In this document: positions 1 through 5,988 of the stretch, one piece after another
Layout: each line of letters begins with the position of its first letter
How positions within the stretch are numbered: position 1 is the first letter of the stretch
NCBI GenBank assembly: GCA_919901875.1
Contig: CAKKQG010000326.1
Location: forward strand, 1-8,553
Origin: Anaerolineales bacterium
GTDB lineage: Bacteria; Chloroflexota; Anaerolineae; Anaerolineales; VGOW01
DNA: 8,553 nt
Direction of reading: 5' to 3'
Notes under the pieces: generated by a model
Told to the model about the DNA's origin: nothing
The model's input: the letters and a program-made list of their open reading frames with translations, nothing else
Databases searched by the model: none
Program-made: the position numbers and the translations under genes

Positions 1-33
1 AACGAGACGACGCGAAGTTTTTGATACTCTTTA

Positions 34-42
34 TGCTACAAT
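34..42 (+). promoter_or_regulatory. Extended -10 promoter of the sdh operon
   Basis: TGCTACAAT matches an extended -10 element (TG-N-TACAAT). No good -35 lies 16-18 bases upstream (GAAGTT at 14-19), as is usual for extended -10 promoters. The predicted start of transcription near 49 leaves a leader of about 30 nt before sdhC. A TTGATA at 21-26 is too close to serve as its -35. Confidence 0.5.
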
Positions 43-64
43 CTTTTTGCTCTTAACTCTCATT

Positions 65-69
65 GGAGG
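65..69 (+). promoter_or_regulatory. Ribosome binding site of sdhC (decides the start)
   Basis: GGAGG lies 8 bases before the ATG at 78. This fixes that ATG as the start, rather than the in-frame TTG at 63, which overlaps the Shine-Dalgarno sequence itself. Confidence 0.8.
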
Positions 70-77
70 CTTATTCT

Positions 78-500
78 ATGGCAACGCTCATCAATACCCT
101 GTGGCAAGGGTTGTGGTACAAGGGCGGCGTTGGAAATTGGTCGTATCAGTTTCATCGCCTCGCCGGACTCGGCACGCTACTCTTCCTCGCCATCCACATT
201 GTGGATACTTCTTTCGTTTTTTTCGCTCCTGAACTCTACAAACACGCTATGGAAATTTATCGTCATCCCTTGTTTATGCTGGGCGAGATCGCCCTGGTGG
301 CGGGAGTTCTCTATCACGGCATGAACGGCTTGAAGATCATCATCTTCGATTTCTGGCCTCACTTGTGGAATCACAAAAACGAAGGACGCGCCAACATTCT
401 CATTTATGTCGCCACATTTCTGGCGTGGCTGCCGGCGGCGATCATTATGGGCAACAGTTTATACACGCACAGCATCCTGCCGTTGTTGGGAGGTAAATAG
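78..500 (+). CDS. sdhC: Succinate dehydrogenase cytochrome b subunit SdhC
   Basis: A 140-residue membrane anchor of complex II. It helps bind heme b and quinone, passing electrons from succinate through SdhB to the quinone pool at the cytoplasmic membrane. Three hydrophobic helices are visible at about residues 28-50, 66-90 and 106-127, the standard layout of the family. Family signatures are QFHRLAG at 24-30 (the HRxxG motif before helix 1) and HGMNGLK at 80-86 in helix 2, whose His80 fits a heme axial ligand. His40 in helix 1 is a further candidate ligand. The gene starts at ATG 78 behind a good ribosome binding site and ends 2 nt before sdhD. It is clearly paralogous to sdhD (same QF-x-R-x-x-G and HGMNGL motifs). 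The assignment to the C rather than the D subunit follows gene order and the HRxxG motif, so the two names could be swapped. Confidence 0.93.
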   Translation: MATLINTLWQGLWYKGGVGNWSYQFHRLAGLGTLLFLAIHIVDTSFVFFAPELYKHAMEIYRHPLFMLGEIALVAGVLYHGMNGLKIIIFDFWPHLWNHKNEGRANILIYVATFLAWLPAAIIMGNSLYTHSILPLLGGK

Positions 501-502
501 CT

Positions 503-898
503 ATGACCGTTATGGCTTCAACTCCCACTGTTCGCAAAGTGTCCGTTCCAAAAACATGGGATACGCGTATGTGGCAATTCATGCGCTGGAGCGGGGTGTT
601 ATTGATCCCGTTAGCATGGGGACACATTTTGATTAAGGATGTGGTGATCGGCGTTCACGACATTGATCTTGAATACGTGCGGCGAGAATGGGCAACGTGG
701 TACAGCTTTTGGCGCATCTACGATGCCGCGCTGTTGGCGTTTGCTTTCGCCCATGGCATGAACGGTCTGCGTCACGTCGCCAACGATTTCATTCATAACG
801 AAAATACCAAACGAGTCGTCAGTTGGGCAATCTTAATTTTGTGGCTGGTCATTTCCGTCATCGGCGCCACAGCAATTGTGGGTGGAGTAAGCAAGTGA
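503..898 (+). CDS. sdhD: Succinate dehydrogenase membrane anchor subunit SdhD
   Basis: A 131-residue second membrane anchor of complex II, pairing with SdhC to form the heme- and quinone-binding membrane domain. A polar N-terminus of about 25 residues is followed by three hydrophobic helices at about 30-48, 68-90 and 106-128. QFMRWSG at 25-31 and HGMNGLR at 84-90 match SdhC motif for motif, and His41 and His84 align with SdhC His40 and His80. GGGAGG at 488-493, inside the end of sdhC, is spaced 9 nt from the ATG and serves as its ribosome binding site. The TGA stop overlaps the GTG start of the next gene by 4 bp, so translation is probably coupled to a non-respiratory gene. That is unusual, because sdhA would be expected next. 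Confidence 0.9.
   Translation: MTVMASTPTVRKVSVPKTWDTRMWQFMRWSGVLLIPLAWGHILIKDVVIGVHDIDLEYVRREWATWYSFWRIYDAALLAFAFAHGMNGLRHVANDFIHNENTKRVVSWAILILWLVISVIGATAIVGGVSK
881..887 (+). promoter_or_regulatory. Ribosome binding site for the GTG start at 895
   Basis: GGTGGAG, within the last codons of sdhD, lies 7 nt before GTG 895. It supports the 4-bp GTGA overlap with the sdhD stop over the longer reading that begins inside sdhD at ATG 823. Confidence 0.65.
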
Positions 899-1425
899 GT
901 GAAGACCGCGACTTGTTAGTGGCGTTATTGCGCGCGCGCGGCGTGGATTATTTGACCCCGAGTGACGCCGCCGCGGACAGAATAGTAGATGATGAGACCC
1001 TCATCTGTTCCCTCGCCGCACATTCCGACTCCCGCCTGCGGCAAGCGCTCATCGCGCTATTTTTCCTTAATCCCGAATTGAATACGCTCGTGCTTCGGCT
1101 GAGAGATCGGCTGGACGGCACAGCGCGGCAAGAACTGATTGCGTTTTATACTGCCGCTATGTACTTGCAAACTATGTGGCGGATACGACTCAGTCATTAT
1201 GTGCCGACGATAAAACCCTTAATAGATTATTTTTCAGCCGAGTTGTGCTTGCCATCCCCTGAAGATGAATATGGCAAAGCCGGGTTATATGCCTTAGCTA
1301 ATTGGCACGCCAGTCAATCATCTTTGTGCTTCAATCACCTCTCAGCCTATCACGGAGTGGTTGATCTCGTATTTGCCAGTCTCAAATTAAAGCGGTCACG
1401 TCATGAGTCTACGCCCACGCGTTGA
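895..1425 (+). CDS. Uncharacterised helical protein, putative partner of the downstream nucleotidyltransferase
   Basis: A 176-residue soluble protein of unknown function, starting at GTG 895 with an overlap on the sdhD stop. It has no signal peptide or membrane helix. It appears mostly alpha-helical: an N-terminal basic helix (residues 5-16), a leucine/alanine-rich helical stretch at about 46-100 containing ALIALFFLNPEL and FYTAAMYLQTMWR, then DYFSAELCLPSPEDEYGKAG at 111-130 and a basic tail. I recognise no helix-turn-helix, catalytic triad or metal site. From memory, proteins with this D-x-F-S-x-E-L plus proline-rich pattern sit beside small nucleotidyltransferases in Chloroflexota, but I cannot name a family. 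Its 3' end overlaps the nucleotidyltransferase gene by 23 bp. Position (upstream, overlapping) and size suggest an antitoxin or regulatory partner; that role is inference only. Confidence 0.75.
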   Translation: MSEDRDLLVALLRARGVDYLTPSDAAADRIVDDETLICSLAAHSDSRLRQALIALFFLNPELNTLVLRLRDRLDGTARQELIAFYTAAMYLQTMWRIRLSHYVPTIKPLIDYFSAELCLPSPEDEYGKAGLYALANWHASQSSLCFNHLSAYHGVVDLVFASLKLKRSRHESTPTR

Positions 1426-1963
1426 CCGCTCTCGCATTGAGCTGTTCTTGAAGACCTTGGGCGAGCGCTCCCGTTGCCCAGCGCGTTTATATTTGGTGGG
1501 CGGCACAACATTGGTGTTTGAAAGTTTGCGCGAACAGACGCTGGATATTGATATTGTCATTGACATTGCGCCCAACGATCATGGCGAGATGATCCGAATC
1601 ATTCGTGATCTCAAGGACAGTTTGGCAATCAATGTTGAAGAAGCGTCACCCGCAGATTTCATTCCTTTGCCGAAAGGTTATGAGACGCGGCACAAGTTCA
1701 TTGCACGTTTTGGCTCATTGGATGTATTTCACTTCGACCTTTATAGCGTAACGTTAAGCAAGATCGAACGTGGACGAGTGCAAGATATGGAAGATGTGTT
1801 AACTCTTTTACAGGCGGGTCAGATTGAATGGACGCAATTACGGAATTGTTTTGAAGACATTCTGCCGCGCTTTGGACAAGAAAGTTTGCGGCAGGACCCT
1901 ATCGAATTTCAAGATAACTTTCGCGCGCTTGAAACATTGTGGCGCGAAAGATCAGGAGGCTAG
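1403..1963 (+). CDS. DUF6036/AbiEii-like nucleotidyltransferase, possible toxin
   Basis: A 186-residue small protein of the nucleotidyltransferase superfamily (DNA polymerase beta fold). The signature is [20 protein letters not shown] at 29-48, running into IDIVID: the GG-T motif (33-35) followed by D-x-D (Asp48, Asp50), which binds the metal-nucleotide. A later Asp in HFDLYS (Asp112) could be the third carboxylate. The stretch [14 protein letters not shown] at 119-132 resembles the Lys/Asp motif after the core in AbiEii and DUF6036 proteins. Such enzymes transfer NMPs to RNA or protein, and some (AbiEii, MenT) act as toxins whose antitoxin is encoded just upstream. ATG 1403 lies within the end of the preceding gene, with only a weak AGCGG upstream, so translation is probably coupled. 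The next gene, sdhA, begins 1 nt after the stop. Sampled 60-base lines are about 42-50% GC against 50-65% in sdhA, which hints at a separate origin. Substrate and toxicity are unknown. Confidence 0.8.
   Translation: MSLRPRVDRSRIELFLKTLGERSRCPARLYLVGGTTLVFESLREQTLDIDIVIDIAPNDHGEMIRIIRDLKDSLAINVEEASPADFIPLPKGYETRHKFIARFGSLDVFHFDLYSVTLSKIERGRVQDMEDVLTLLQAGQIEWTQLRNCFEDILPRFGQESLRQDPIEFQDNFRALETLWRERSGG
1954..1959 (+). promoter_or_regulatory. Ribosome binding site of sdhA (decides a TTG start)
   Basis: A perfect AGGAGG inside the last codons of the nucleotidyltransferase lies 5 nt before TTG 1965. The flavoprotein homology begins immediately after this TTG, so it is preferred over an in-frame ATG at 1824. 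Confidence 0.8.
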
Positions 1964-1964
1964 T

Positions 1965-3761
1965 TTGACTCAACATCATCAATTTGACGCGGTGATCGTC
2001 GGCGCCGGCGGTGCTGGTTTAATGGCAGCGCTCCACGCCAGTAAAAACGTGAATGTCGCCGTCGTCACGAAACTGTATCCTACACGTTCACACACCGGCG
2101 CGGCACAAGGTGGCATCGCCGCCGCGCTAGGCAACATGGAACCCGACTCATGGGAATGGCACGCCTACGACACGATTAAAGGCGGCGACTATCTCGTTGA
2201 TCAGGACGCGGCAGAATTTATGGCGAAGGACGCCATTGACGCCGTACTTGAACTCGAACATTTGGGATTGCCATTTGATCGCACACCCGATGGCAAGATC
2301 GAGCAACGCCGATTCGGCGGTCATACCGCCAACTTCGGCGAGAAGCCGGTGATGCGCGCCTGTAAAGCGGCTGACCGCACCGGTCACATGATCTTGCAGA
2401 CGCTGTACCAGAACTGCATCAAGCAAAAAGTTAATTTCTTTAACGAATACTTCGTCACCGACATCATCGTGCAAGACAACGTGTGTCGTGGCGTAGTGGC
2501 GATCAACATTGCCGATAGTGAAGTGCACGTCTTCCACGCCAAAGCGGTGTTGATCGCTTCGGGCGGGTTCGGCAAAATGTTCAAGGTGTCGTCGAATGCC
2601 CACACCCTTACGGGCGATCCGGTGGCGGCGATCTATCGGCGCGGACTTCCCCTTGAAGACATGGAGTTTTTTCAATTCCATCCGACGGGCATTTACAAGC
2701 TCGGCATCTTGCTCTCCGAAGCGGCGCGGGGTGAAGGCGCGATCTTCATCAACGATAAAGGTGAGCGCTTTATGGAACGCTACATGCCCACGCTCAAGGA
2801 TTTAGCGCCGCGTGATATTTGCAGTCGTTATATTTATGAAGAAGTGCGCGCCGGACGCGGCATCGGCGGCAAAGATTATGTCTACATGGATTTCCGTCCC
2901 GAAGTGATCAATAAACACAAGAGTGGACCGGGCGGCAAAGAGGTAACTCGAGAGCATCTCGAAAAGGCGTTGCCCGACATCATCGAATTTGCCCGCGTCT
3001 ATCTCGGCGTTGACCCGATGACTCAGCCCGTGCCGATTCAACCGACCGCGCATTATGCGATGGGCGGCATTCCAACCGATGTGGATGGGCAGGTGTTAGC
3101 CGATAACAATAAGATCGTGAGCGGACTCTACGCGGCGGGCGAATGCGCCTGTGTGTCTGTTCATGGGGCGAACCGACTCGGCACTAATTCTCTGGTTGAT
3201 ATCGTCGTCTTTGGTCGGCGCGGCGGCAAGCACATGGCAGAGTTTTGCAAAAGCGCGAACTTTGCGCCCCTCTCGCCCACTGCGGCGAATGACACCATCG
3301 GCGAGTTTAATCGCATTCTTGCCAGCAAAGGCACCGAACGCGCGGCGAACATCCGCAACGACATGCAGAATCTAATGACCAACTATGTCGGCGTGTTCCG
3401 CAATGGGCCCGACATGCAAAAAGCCGTTGACGGCATCCGCGAGCTGAAGAAGCGTTTTAAGAATCTCAAAGTTGACGACACCGGAAAAATTTTCAACACC
3501 GATGTTCTCGAATCGTATGAACTTGGCTGCCTGCTCGATCTGGCTGAGGTCACCGCGGCGGCGGCGTTGAACCGCACCGAGACTCGCGGCGGACATGCCC
3601 GCGAAGATTATGACAAGCGCGACGACGTCAATTGGTTGAAACACAGCATGGCGTATCGCGCCGATGGCAAGAGTGATGTCGCCGTGACCGATTGTGCTAT
3701 CCGCTTTGACAAGAAGCCCGTCGTCATCACCAAATATCAACCGAAGGAACGGAAATACTAG
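1965..3761 (+). CDS. sdhA: Succinate dehydrogenase flavoprotein subunit SdhA
   Basis: A 598-residue catalytic subunit of complex II, oxidising succinate to fumarate with covalently bound FAD on the cytoplasmic face; it serves both the TCA cycle and the respiratory chain. Residues 8-25 form the dinucleotide-binding [18 protein letters not shown]. His43 in [11 protein letters not shown] is the covalent FAD attachment site. Substrate-site residues known from E. coli SdhA are all present: His239 in HPTGIY, Arg283 in LAPRDI, His363 in PTAHYAMGG and Arg404 in [11 protein letters not shown]. The C-terminal signature RGGHARED is also present. The length is typical and no truncation is seen. The TTG start is set by AGGAGG at 1954-1959 and follows the nucleotidyltransferase stop by one base, so sdhA may depend on translation through the two inserted genes. 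An ATG at 1824 would add 47 residues that read as out-of-frame nucleotidyltransferase sequence and was rejected. Confidence 0.97.
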   Translation: MTQHHQFDAVIVGAGGAGLMAALHASKNVNVAVVTKLYPTRSHTGAAQGGIAAALGNMEPDSWEWHAYDTIKGGDYLVDQDAAEFMAKDAIDAVLELEHLGLPFDRTPDGKIEQRRFGGHTANFGEKPVMRACKAADRTGHMILQTLYQNCIKQKVNFFNEYFVTDIIVQDNVCRGVVAINIADSEVHVFHAKAVLIASGGFGKMFKVSSNAHTLTGDPVAAIYRRGLPLEDMEFFQFHPTGIYKLGILLSEAARGEGAIFINDKGERFMERYMPTLKDLAPRDICSRYIYEEVRAGRGIGGKDYVYMDFRPEVINKHKSGPGGKEVTREHLEKALPDIIEFARVYLGVDPMTQPVPIQPTAHYAMGGIPTDVDGQVLADNNKIVSGLYAAGECACVSVHGANRLGTNSLVDIVVFGRRGGKHMAEFCKSANFAPLSPTAANDTIGEFNRILASKGTERAANIRNDMQNLMTNYVGVFRNGPDMQKAVDGIRELKKRFKNLKVDDTGKIFNTDVLESYELGCLLDLAEVTAAAALNRTETRGGHAREDYDKRDDVNWLKHSMAYRADGKSDVAVTDCAIRFDKKPVVITKYQPKERKY

Positions 3762-3834
3762 TAAACAGTAATCGGTGAGCAGTAATCAGCGGCTTTAAAC
3801 TGATAACTGTTTACTGATAACTGATCACTGTCTA
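3760..3834 (+). repeat. Inverted blocks of degenerate 7-bp repeats filling the sdhA-sdhB spacer
   Basis: The left block (3760-3789) reads as units AGTAAAC, AGTAATC, GGTGAGC, AGTAATC, AG. The right block (3800-3834) reads as CTGATAA, CTGTTTA, CTGATAA, CTGATCA, CTGTCTA. The two blocks are in opposite orientation around the centre CGGCTTTAAA. Over the inner 30 positions 23 are complementary, and three of the mismatches become G-U pairs in RNA, so an imperfect hairpin of about 30 bp is predicted. The array begins in the sdhA stop codon and ends 2 nt before the sdhB ATG. Such heptad arrays recall the short tandem heptanucleotide repeats described in cyanobacteria. Function is unknown; possible roles are attenuation, mRNA stability, or none. 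Confidence 0.8.
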
Positions 3835-3836
3835 TT

Positions 3837-4556
3837 ATGAAAATCCATTTAAAAATAAAACGCTTCAACCCCGAAAAAGATTCCAAACCATGGTGGGGCG
3901 AGTATGAGGTGGATGTCGAACCAACGGATCGTGTGTTGGATGCGCTTCATCAGGTGAAGTGGTTTCAGGATGGCACATTTAATTTACGGCGCTCGTGCGC
4001 GCACGGCGTGTGCGGCTCGGATGCGGTGCGAATCAACGGGCAGAACAAGTTAGCTTGCAAAGTGTTGATGCAGGATGTTGTCAAGAAAGACGGCGACACC
4101 ATCACTGTAGAACCGATCTTGGGGCTCAAAGTAATCAAAGATTTAATCGTGGATATGGAACCGTTTTTCGCTCACTATCGCTCGGTGATGCCGTTCTTTG
4201 TCAACGATGAACCCGCCCCCGCCGATGGACGCGAGCGATTGCAAAGCATCGTGGACCGCGAGCGATATGATCAAGGCACCAAATGTATTTTGTGCGCCGC
4301 CTGCACCACCTCGTGTCCGTCGTTCTGGTCGAACGATGAATACGTCGGACCGGCATCCATTGTTCAAGCCCATCGCTTCATCTTCGACAGCCGTGATCGC
4401 GCCGCCGCCGAACGCTTGGAAGTGTTGAACCAGCAAATGGGCGTGTGGCGCTGCCGCACTGCTTTCAACTGCACCAACGCTTGCCCACGTGAAATTCCCA
4501 TCACGCAGTTGATCGGCGAAGTAAAACAAGCCCTCGCCACAGGCGAGATCAAGTAA
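3837..4556 (+). CDS. sdhB: Succinate dehydrogenase iron-sulfur subunit SdhB
   Basis: A 239-residue electron-transfer subunit of complex II linking SdhA flavin to the membrane quinone site. The N-terminal ferredoxin domain carries the [2Fe-2S] ligands Cys54, Cys59, Asp62 and Cys74. The Asp in place of a third Cys also occurs in E. coli SdhB and is not a defect. The C-terminal domain has CILCAACTTSCP (Cys150, 153, 156, 160) and CRTAFNCTNACP (Cys206, 212, 216), which together coordinate the [4Fe-4S] and [3Fe-4S] clusters. The following SFW fits the quinone-site tryptophan region. The start MKIHLKIKRFNPEKD is typical of the family, so ATG 3837 is secure. However, no Shine-Dalgarno sequence precedes it, since the heptad repeat array occupies that place. 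It is the last gene of the operon, and the terminator begins 4 nt after the stop. Confidence 0.96.
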   Translation: MKIHLKIKRFNPEKDSKPWWGEYEVDVEPTDRVLDALHQVKWFQDGTFNLRRSCAHGVCGSDAVRINGQNKLACKVLMQDVVKKDGDTITVEPILGLKVIKDLIVDMEPFFAHYRSVMPFFVNDEPAPADGRERLQSIVDRERYDQGTKCILCAACTTSCPSFWSNDEYVGPASIVQAHRFIFDSRDRAAAERLEVLNQQMGVWRCRTAFNCTNACPREIPITQLIGEVKQALATGEIK

Positions 4557-4560
4557 CCCC

Positions 4561-4606
4561 AAAACTTCCGAAGTCGCGCCAACCGCAAAGACTTCGGAAG
4601 TTTTTT
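4561..4606 (+). terminator. Intrinsic terminator of the sdh operon
   Basis: A perfect 15-bp stem (4561-4575 with 4590-4604) closes a 14-nt loop and runs into TTTTTT at 4601-4606. It lies directly after the sdhB stop. The left arm starts with AAAA, so it could also work weakly on the other strand. Confidence 0.9.
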
Positions 4607-4617
4607 AAAACGGGCAT

Positions 4618-4646
4618 TTGCCATATCGGGTAGGCGCGAGTAAGAT
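4618..4646 (+). promoter_or_regulatory. Promoter of the receiver-cyclase gene
   Basis: TTGCCA (4618-4623), a 17-nt spacer and TAAGAT (4641-4646) form a sigma-70-like promoter just after the sdh terminator. The predicted transcript start near 4652-4654 leaves a leader of only about 10 nt before ATG 4662, and no clear Shine-Dalgarno sequence is present. Confidence 0.45.
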
Positions 4647-4661
4647 TATCGCGGGTATATT

Positions 4662-5735
4662 ATGAGCAACGATGTCAAATCTGAGGCGCGAAAAATTCTG
4701 GTCGTAGATGACGACTGGCTGAACCGCGAATTGATTGAGGTCTATCTCAAAGATGCAGGGTATGAATGTCTGCTCGCCAACAATGGCGATAGAGCTTTAG
4801 AGATCGCTCAATCGAACCCGCCCGATTTAGTCTTGTGCGATGTGCAGATGCCCGGCATGAGCGGTTACGAAGTCTGCCGCCACCTCAAGAGCAATCCTCT
4901 CACTCAGTTTGTGCCAGTCGTAATGGTCACGGCGATGGAGGGCGATGAGGAAAAAATCCAAGCGGTAGAGGCCGGCGCAGATGATTTTGTCAGCAAACCC
5001 TTCAACTCCATTCTCCTCCTCACCCGCGTCAAATCATTGCTGCGCATCAAATCGCTGCACGATGACGTCGAAGAACGCAACGCCTTATTGCGTCAAGTGC
5101 TAACTCGCTATATGGCGGAAGGCGTCGTTCAAACCATCCTCACCGATCCCGATCGCTATTTGCGACTCGGCGGCGAGACCCGATTCATCACCACCCTCTT
5201 CGCCGATATTCGCGGCTTCACCGCCTTCACCGAAAAACGCCCCGCGAATGAAGTGGTAGAAACGCTCAACCATATTTTCTCCCAGCTCACGCGCACCGTC
5301 TTCGATTATCAAGGGACGTTTGATAAATACGTCGGCGACTGCATCATGGCATTGTGGGGCGCGCCCATTTCTGATGGCGACGACACTTTCCGCGCTGTCA
5401 AGGCGGCGGTCGAGATGCGTCGGATGTTTGCTGAACTACGTGCTAAAGAATCAAACGTCATGCAGCATCTTGGGTTGGGCATCGGCCTAAACTCCGGAGA
5501 CGCCACCGTCGGCAACATTGGCTCGGAAAAAGTCATGGATTACACCGCCGTTGGCGACGCCGTGAACATCGCCAAACGATTGCAGGAGATCGCTCACGCC
5601 GGAGAAATTTTGATTAGTGAAGTAACCTATCACTTGGTGCGCTCCCAAGTGAAGGCAGAGCAGCTAGAAGAACATGTCTTACACGGCAGACGCGATCCCG
5701 TAGTCGTATATGCTGTAAAAGAAGTGATCGACTAA
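4662..5735 (+). CDS. Response regulator with class III adenylate cyclase output domain
   Basis: A 357-residue cytoplasmic signalling protein. Residues 11-127 are a receiver domain: acidic Asp16-Asp18, phospho-acceptor Asp60 in LCDVQMPGMSGYE, Thr90 and Lys112 in SKPF. A helical linker, probably coiled coil (about 128-155), leads to a class III nucleotidyl cyclase domain (about 172-330). The metal-binding aspartates are Asp182 (LFADIRGFTAF) and Asp226 (VGDCIMALWG). Lys222 in FDKYVGD and Thr295 in DYTAVGDAVN occupy the purine-specifying positions, and Asn302 and Arg306 the transition-state positions. The Lys/Thr pair is typical of class IIIb adenylate cyclases, so cAMP is the likely product. No histidine kinase gene is adjacent. 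The gene is flanked by its own promoter and a hairpin, so it is probably monocistronic. The start lacks a clear ribosome binding site, but the receiver begins 10 residues later, which supports ATG 4662. Confidence 0.93.
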   Translation: MSNDVKSEARKILVVDDDWLNRELIEVYLKDAGYECLLANNGDRALEIAQSNPPDLVLCDVQMPGMSGYEVCRHLKSNPLTQFVPVVMVTAMEGDEEKIQAVEAGADDFVSKPFNSILLLTRVKSLLRIKSLHDDVEERNALLRQVLTRYMAEGVVQTILTDPDRYLRLGGETRFITTLFADIRGFTAFTEKRPANEVVETLNHIFSQLTRTVFDYQGTFDKYVGDCIMALWGAPISDGDDTFRAVKAAVEMRRMFAELRAKESNVMQHLGLGIGLNSGDATVGNIGSEKVMDYTAVGDAVNIAKRLQEIAHAGEILISEVTYHLVRSQVKAEQLEEHVLHGRRDPVVVYAVKEVID

Positions 5736-5789
5736 AACATCCCACAGACCTCCGAGTTCTTAAAGAACTCGGAGGTCTGTGGGATGTTT
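5735..5789 (+). terminator. Perfect 27-bp hairpin at the end of the cyclase gene, probable terminator
   Basis: 5735-5761 is the exact reverse complement of 5763-5789, centred on A5762. The repeat begins in the TAA stop of the cyclase gene. Only a short TTT follows the stem, so intrinsic termination is plausible but not textbook. The right arm covers the -35 region of the tRNA promoter. Confidence 0.65.
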
Positions 5790-5791
5790 GC

Positions 5792-5797
5792 TATAAT
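5792..5797 (+). promoter_or_regulatory. -10 element of the tRNA-Arg promoter
   Basis: A consensus TATAAT lies 9 nt before the mature tRNA 5' end, placing the transcript start near 5804. The -35 position 17 bp upstream (TCGGAG, 5769-5774) is poor and lies inside the hairpin arm. Confidence 0.5.
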
Positions 5798-5806
5798 CAG
5801 AATATC

Positions 5807-5879
5807 GCCCCAGTAGCTCAAAGGATAGAGCGATGCACTCCTAAGGCAGAGGTTGCGCGTTCAATTCGCGCCTGGGGCA
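5807..5879 (+). tRNA. tRNA-Arg (anticodon CCU)
   Basis: A 73-nt cloverleaf. The acceptor stem GCCCCAG/CTGGGGC is perfect. The D stem is GCTC/GAGC with loop AAAGGATA, including A20, an arginine identity base. The anticodon loop is CTCCTAA (5838-5844), with CCT at 5840-5842, reading AGG. The variable loop is AGGTT, the T stem GCGCG/CGCGC is perfect with loop TTCAATT, and the discriminator is A. The CCA end is not encoded. The anticodon stem is weak: ATGCA against GGCAG gives only three Watson-Crick pairs, with A-G oppositions at 27-43 and 31-39. The other arms are sound, so the gene is likely functional, but this stem deserves attention. Confidence 0.88.
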
Positions 5880-5953
5880 CTTCTTAAAGAAGCCTATTTT
5901 CCTTGAAACCCTATACGACTACATAATAGAAAGATTAAAACAAAAATTAGTGC

Positions 5954-5981
5954 TTGACTTTTCATATTTTGTGGATACAAT
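5954..5981 (+). promoter_or_regulatory. Sigma-70-like promoter pointing into a hairpin
   Basis: TTGACT (5954-5959), a 16-nt spacer and TACAAT (5976-5981) give a close match to consensus. No gene lies downstream on this strand before 7358. The predicted transcript start (about 5988) coincides with the left foot of the hairpin at 5989. The surrounding spacer is AT-rich, so chance occurrence is possible. Confidence 0.4.
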
Positions 5982-5988
5982 TATCTAC

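Noticed and set aside
823..894. Earlier in-frame ATG at 823 for the unknown gene after sdhD
   Set aside because: It would overlap sdhD by 76 bp and has no ribosome binding site. GTG 895 has GGTGGAG 7 nt upstream and a typical 4-bp overlap.
930..940. Alternating CG run as a possible Z-DNA segment
   Set aside because: It is only 11 bases long and explained by Arg/Ala codons of the coding sequence.
1824..1964. A 47-residue N-terminal extension of SdhA from an ATG at 1824
   Set aside because: It overlaps the nucleotidyltransferase out of frame and has no flavoprotein similarity. A perfect AGGAGG precedes the TTG at 1965, where homology starts.
2148..2681. 177-codon open frame on the minus strand within sdhA
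   Set aside because: It lies fully antisense to a highly conserved gene and shows no recognisable protein features; it is a by-product of codon bias.
3760..3834. Possible CRISPR-like array
   Set aside because: Units are 7 bp, contiguous without spacers and inverted in the second half, and no cas gene is present.
3996..4061. Missing third Cys of the [2Fe-2S] site in SdhB (Asp62)
   Set aside because: E. coli SdhB also has Asp at this position, so it is a known functional variant and not degeneration.
4143..4562. 139-codon minus-strand open frame within sdhB
   Set aside because: It is antisense to the cysteine-cluster region of SdhB, is Ala/Gly-rich without motifs, and starts inside the operon terminator.
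5757..5891. Exact 11-bp repeat TTCTTAAAGAA on both sides of the tRNA gene (5757-5767, 5881-5891), as possible attachment sites
   Set aside because: The word is itself palindromic and AT-rich, one copy is simply the hairpin tip, and no integrase or inserted island is present.
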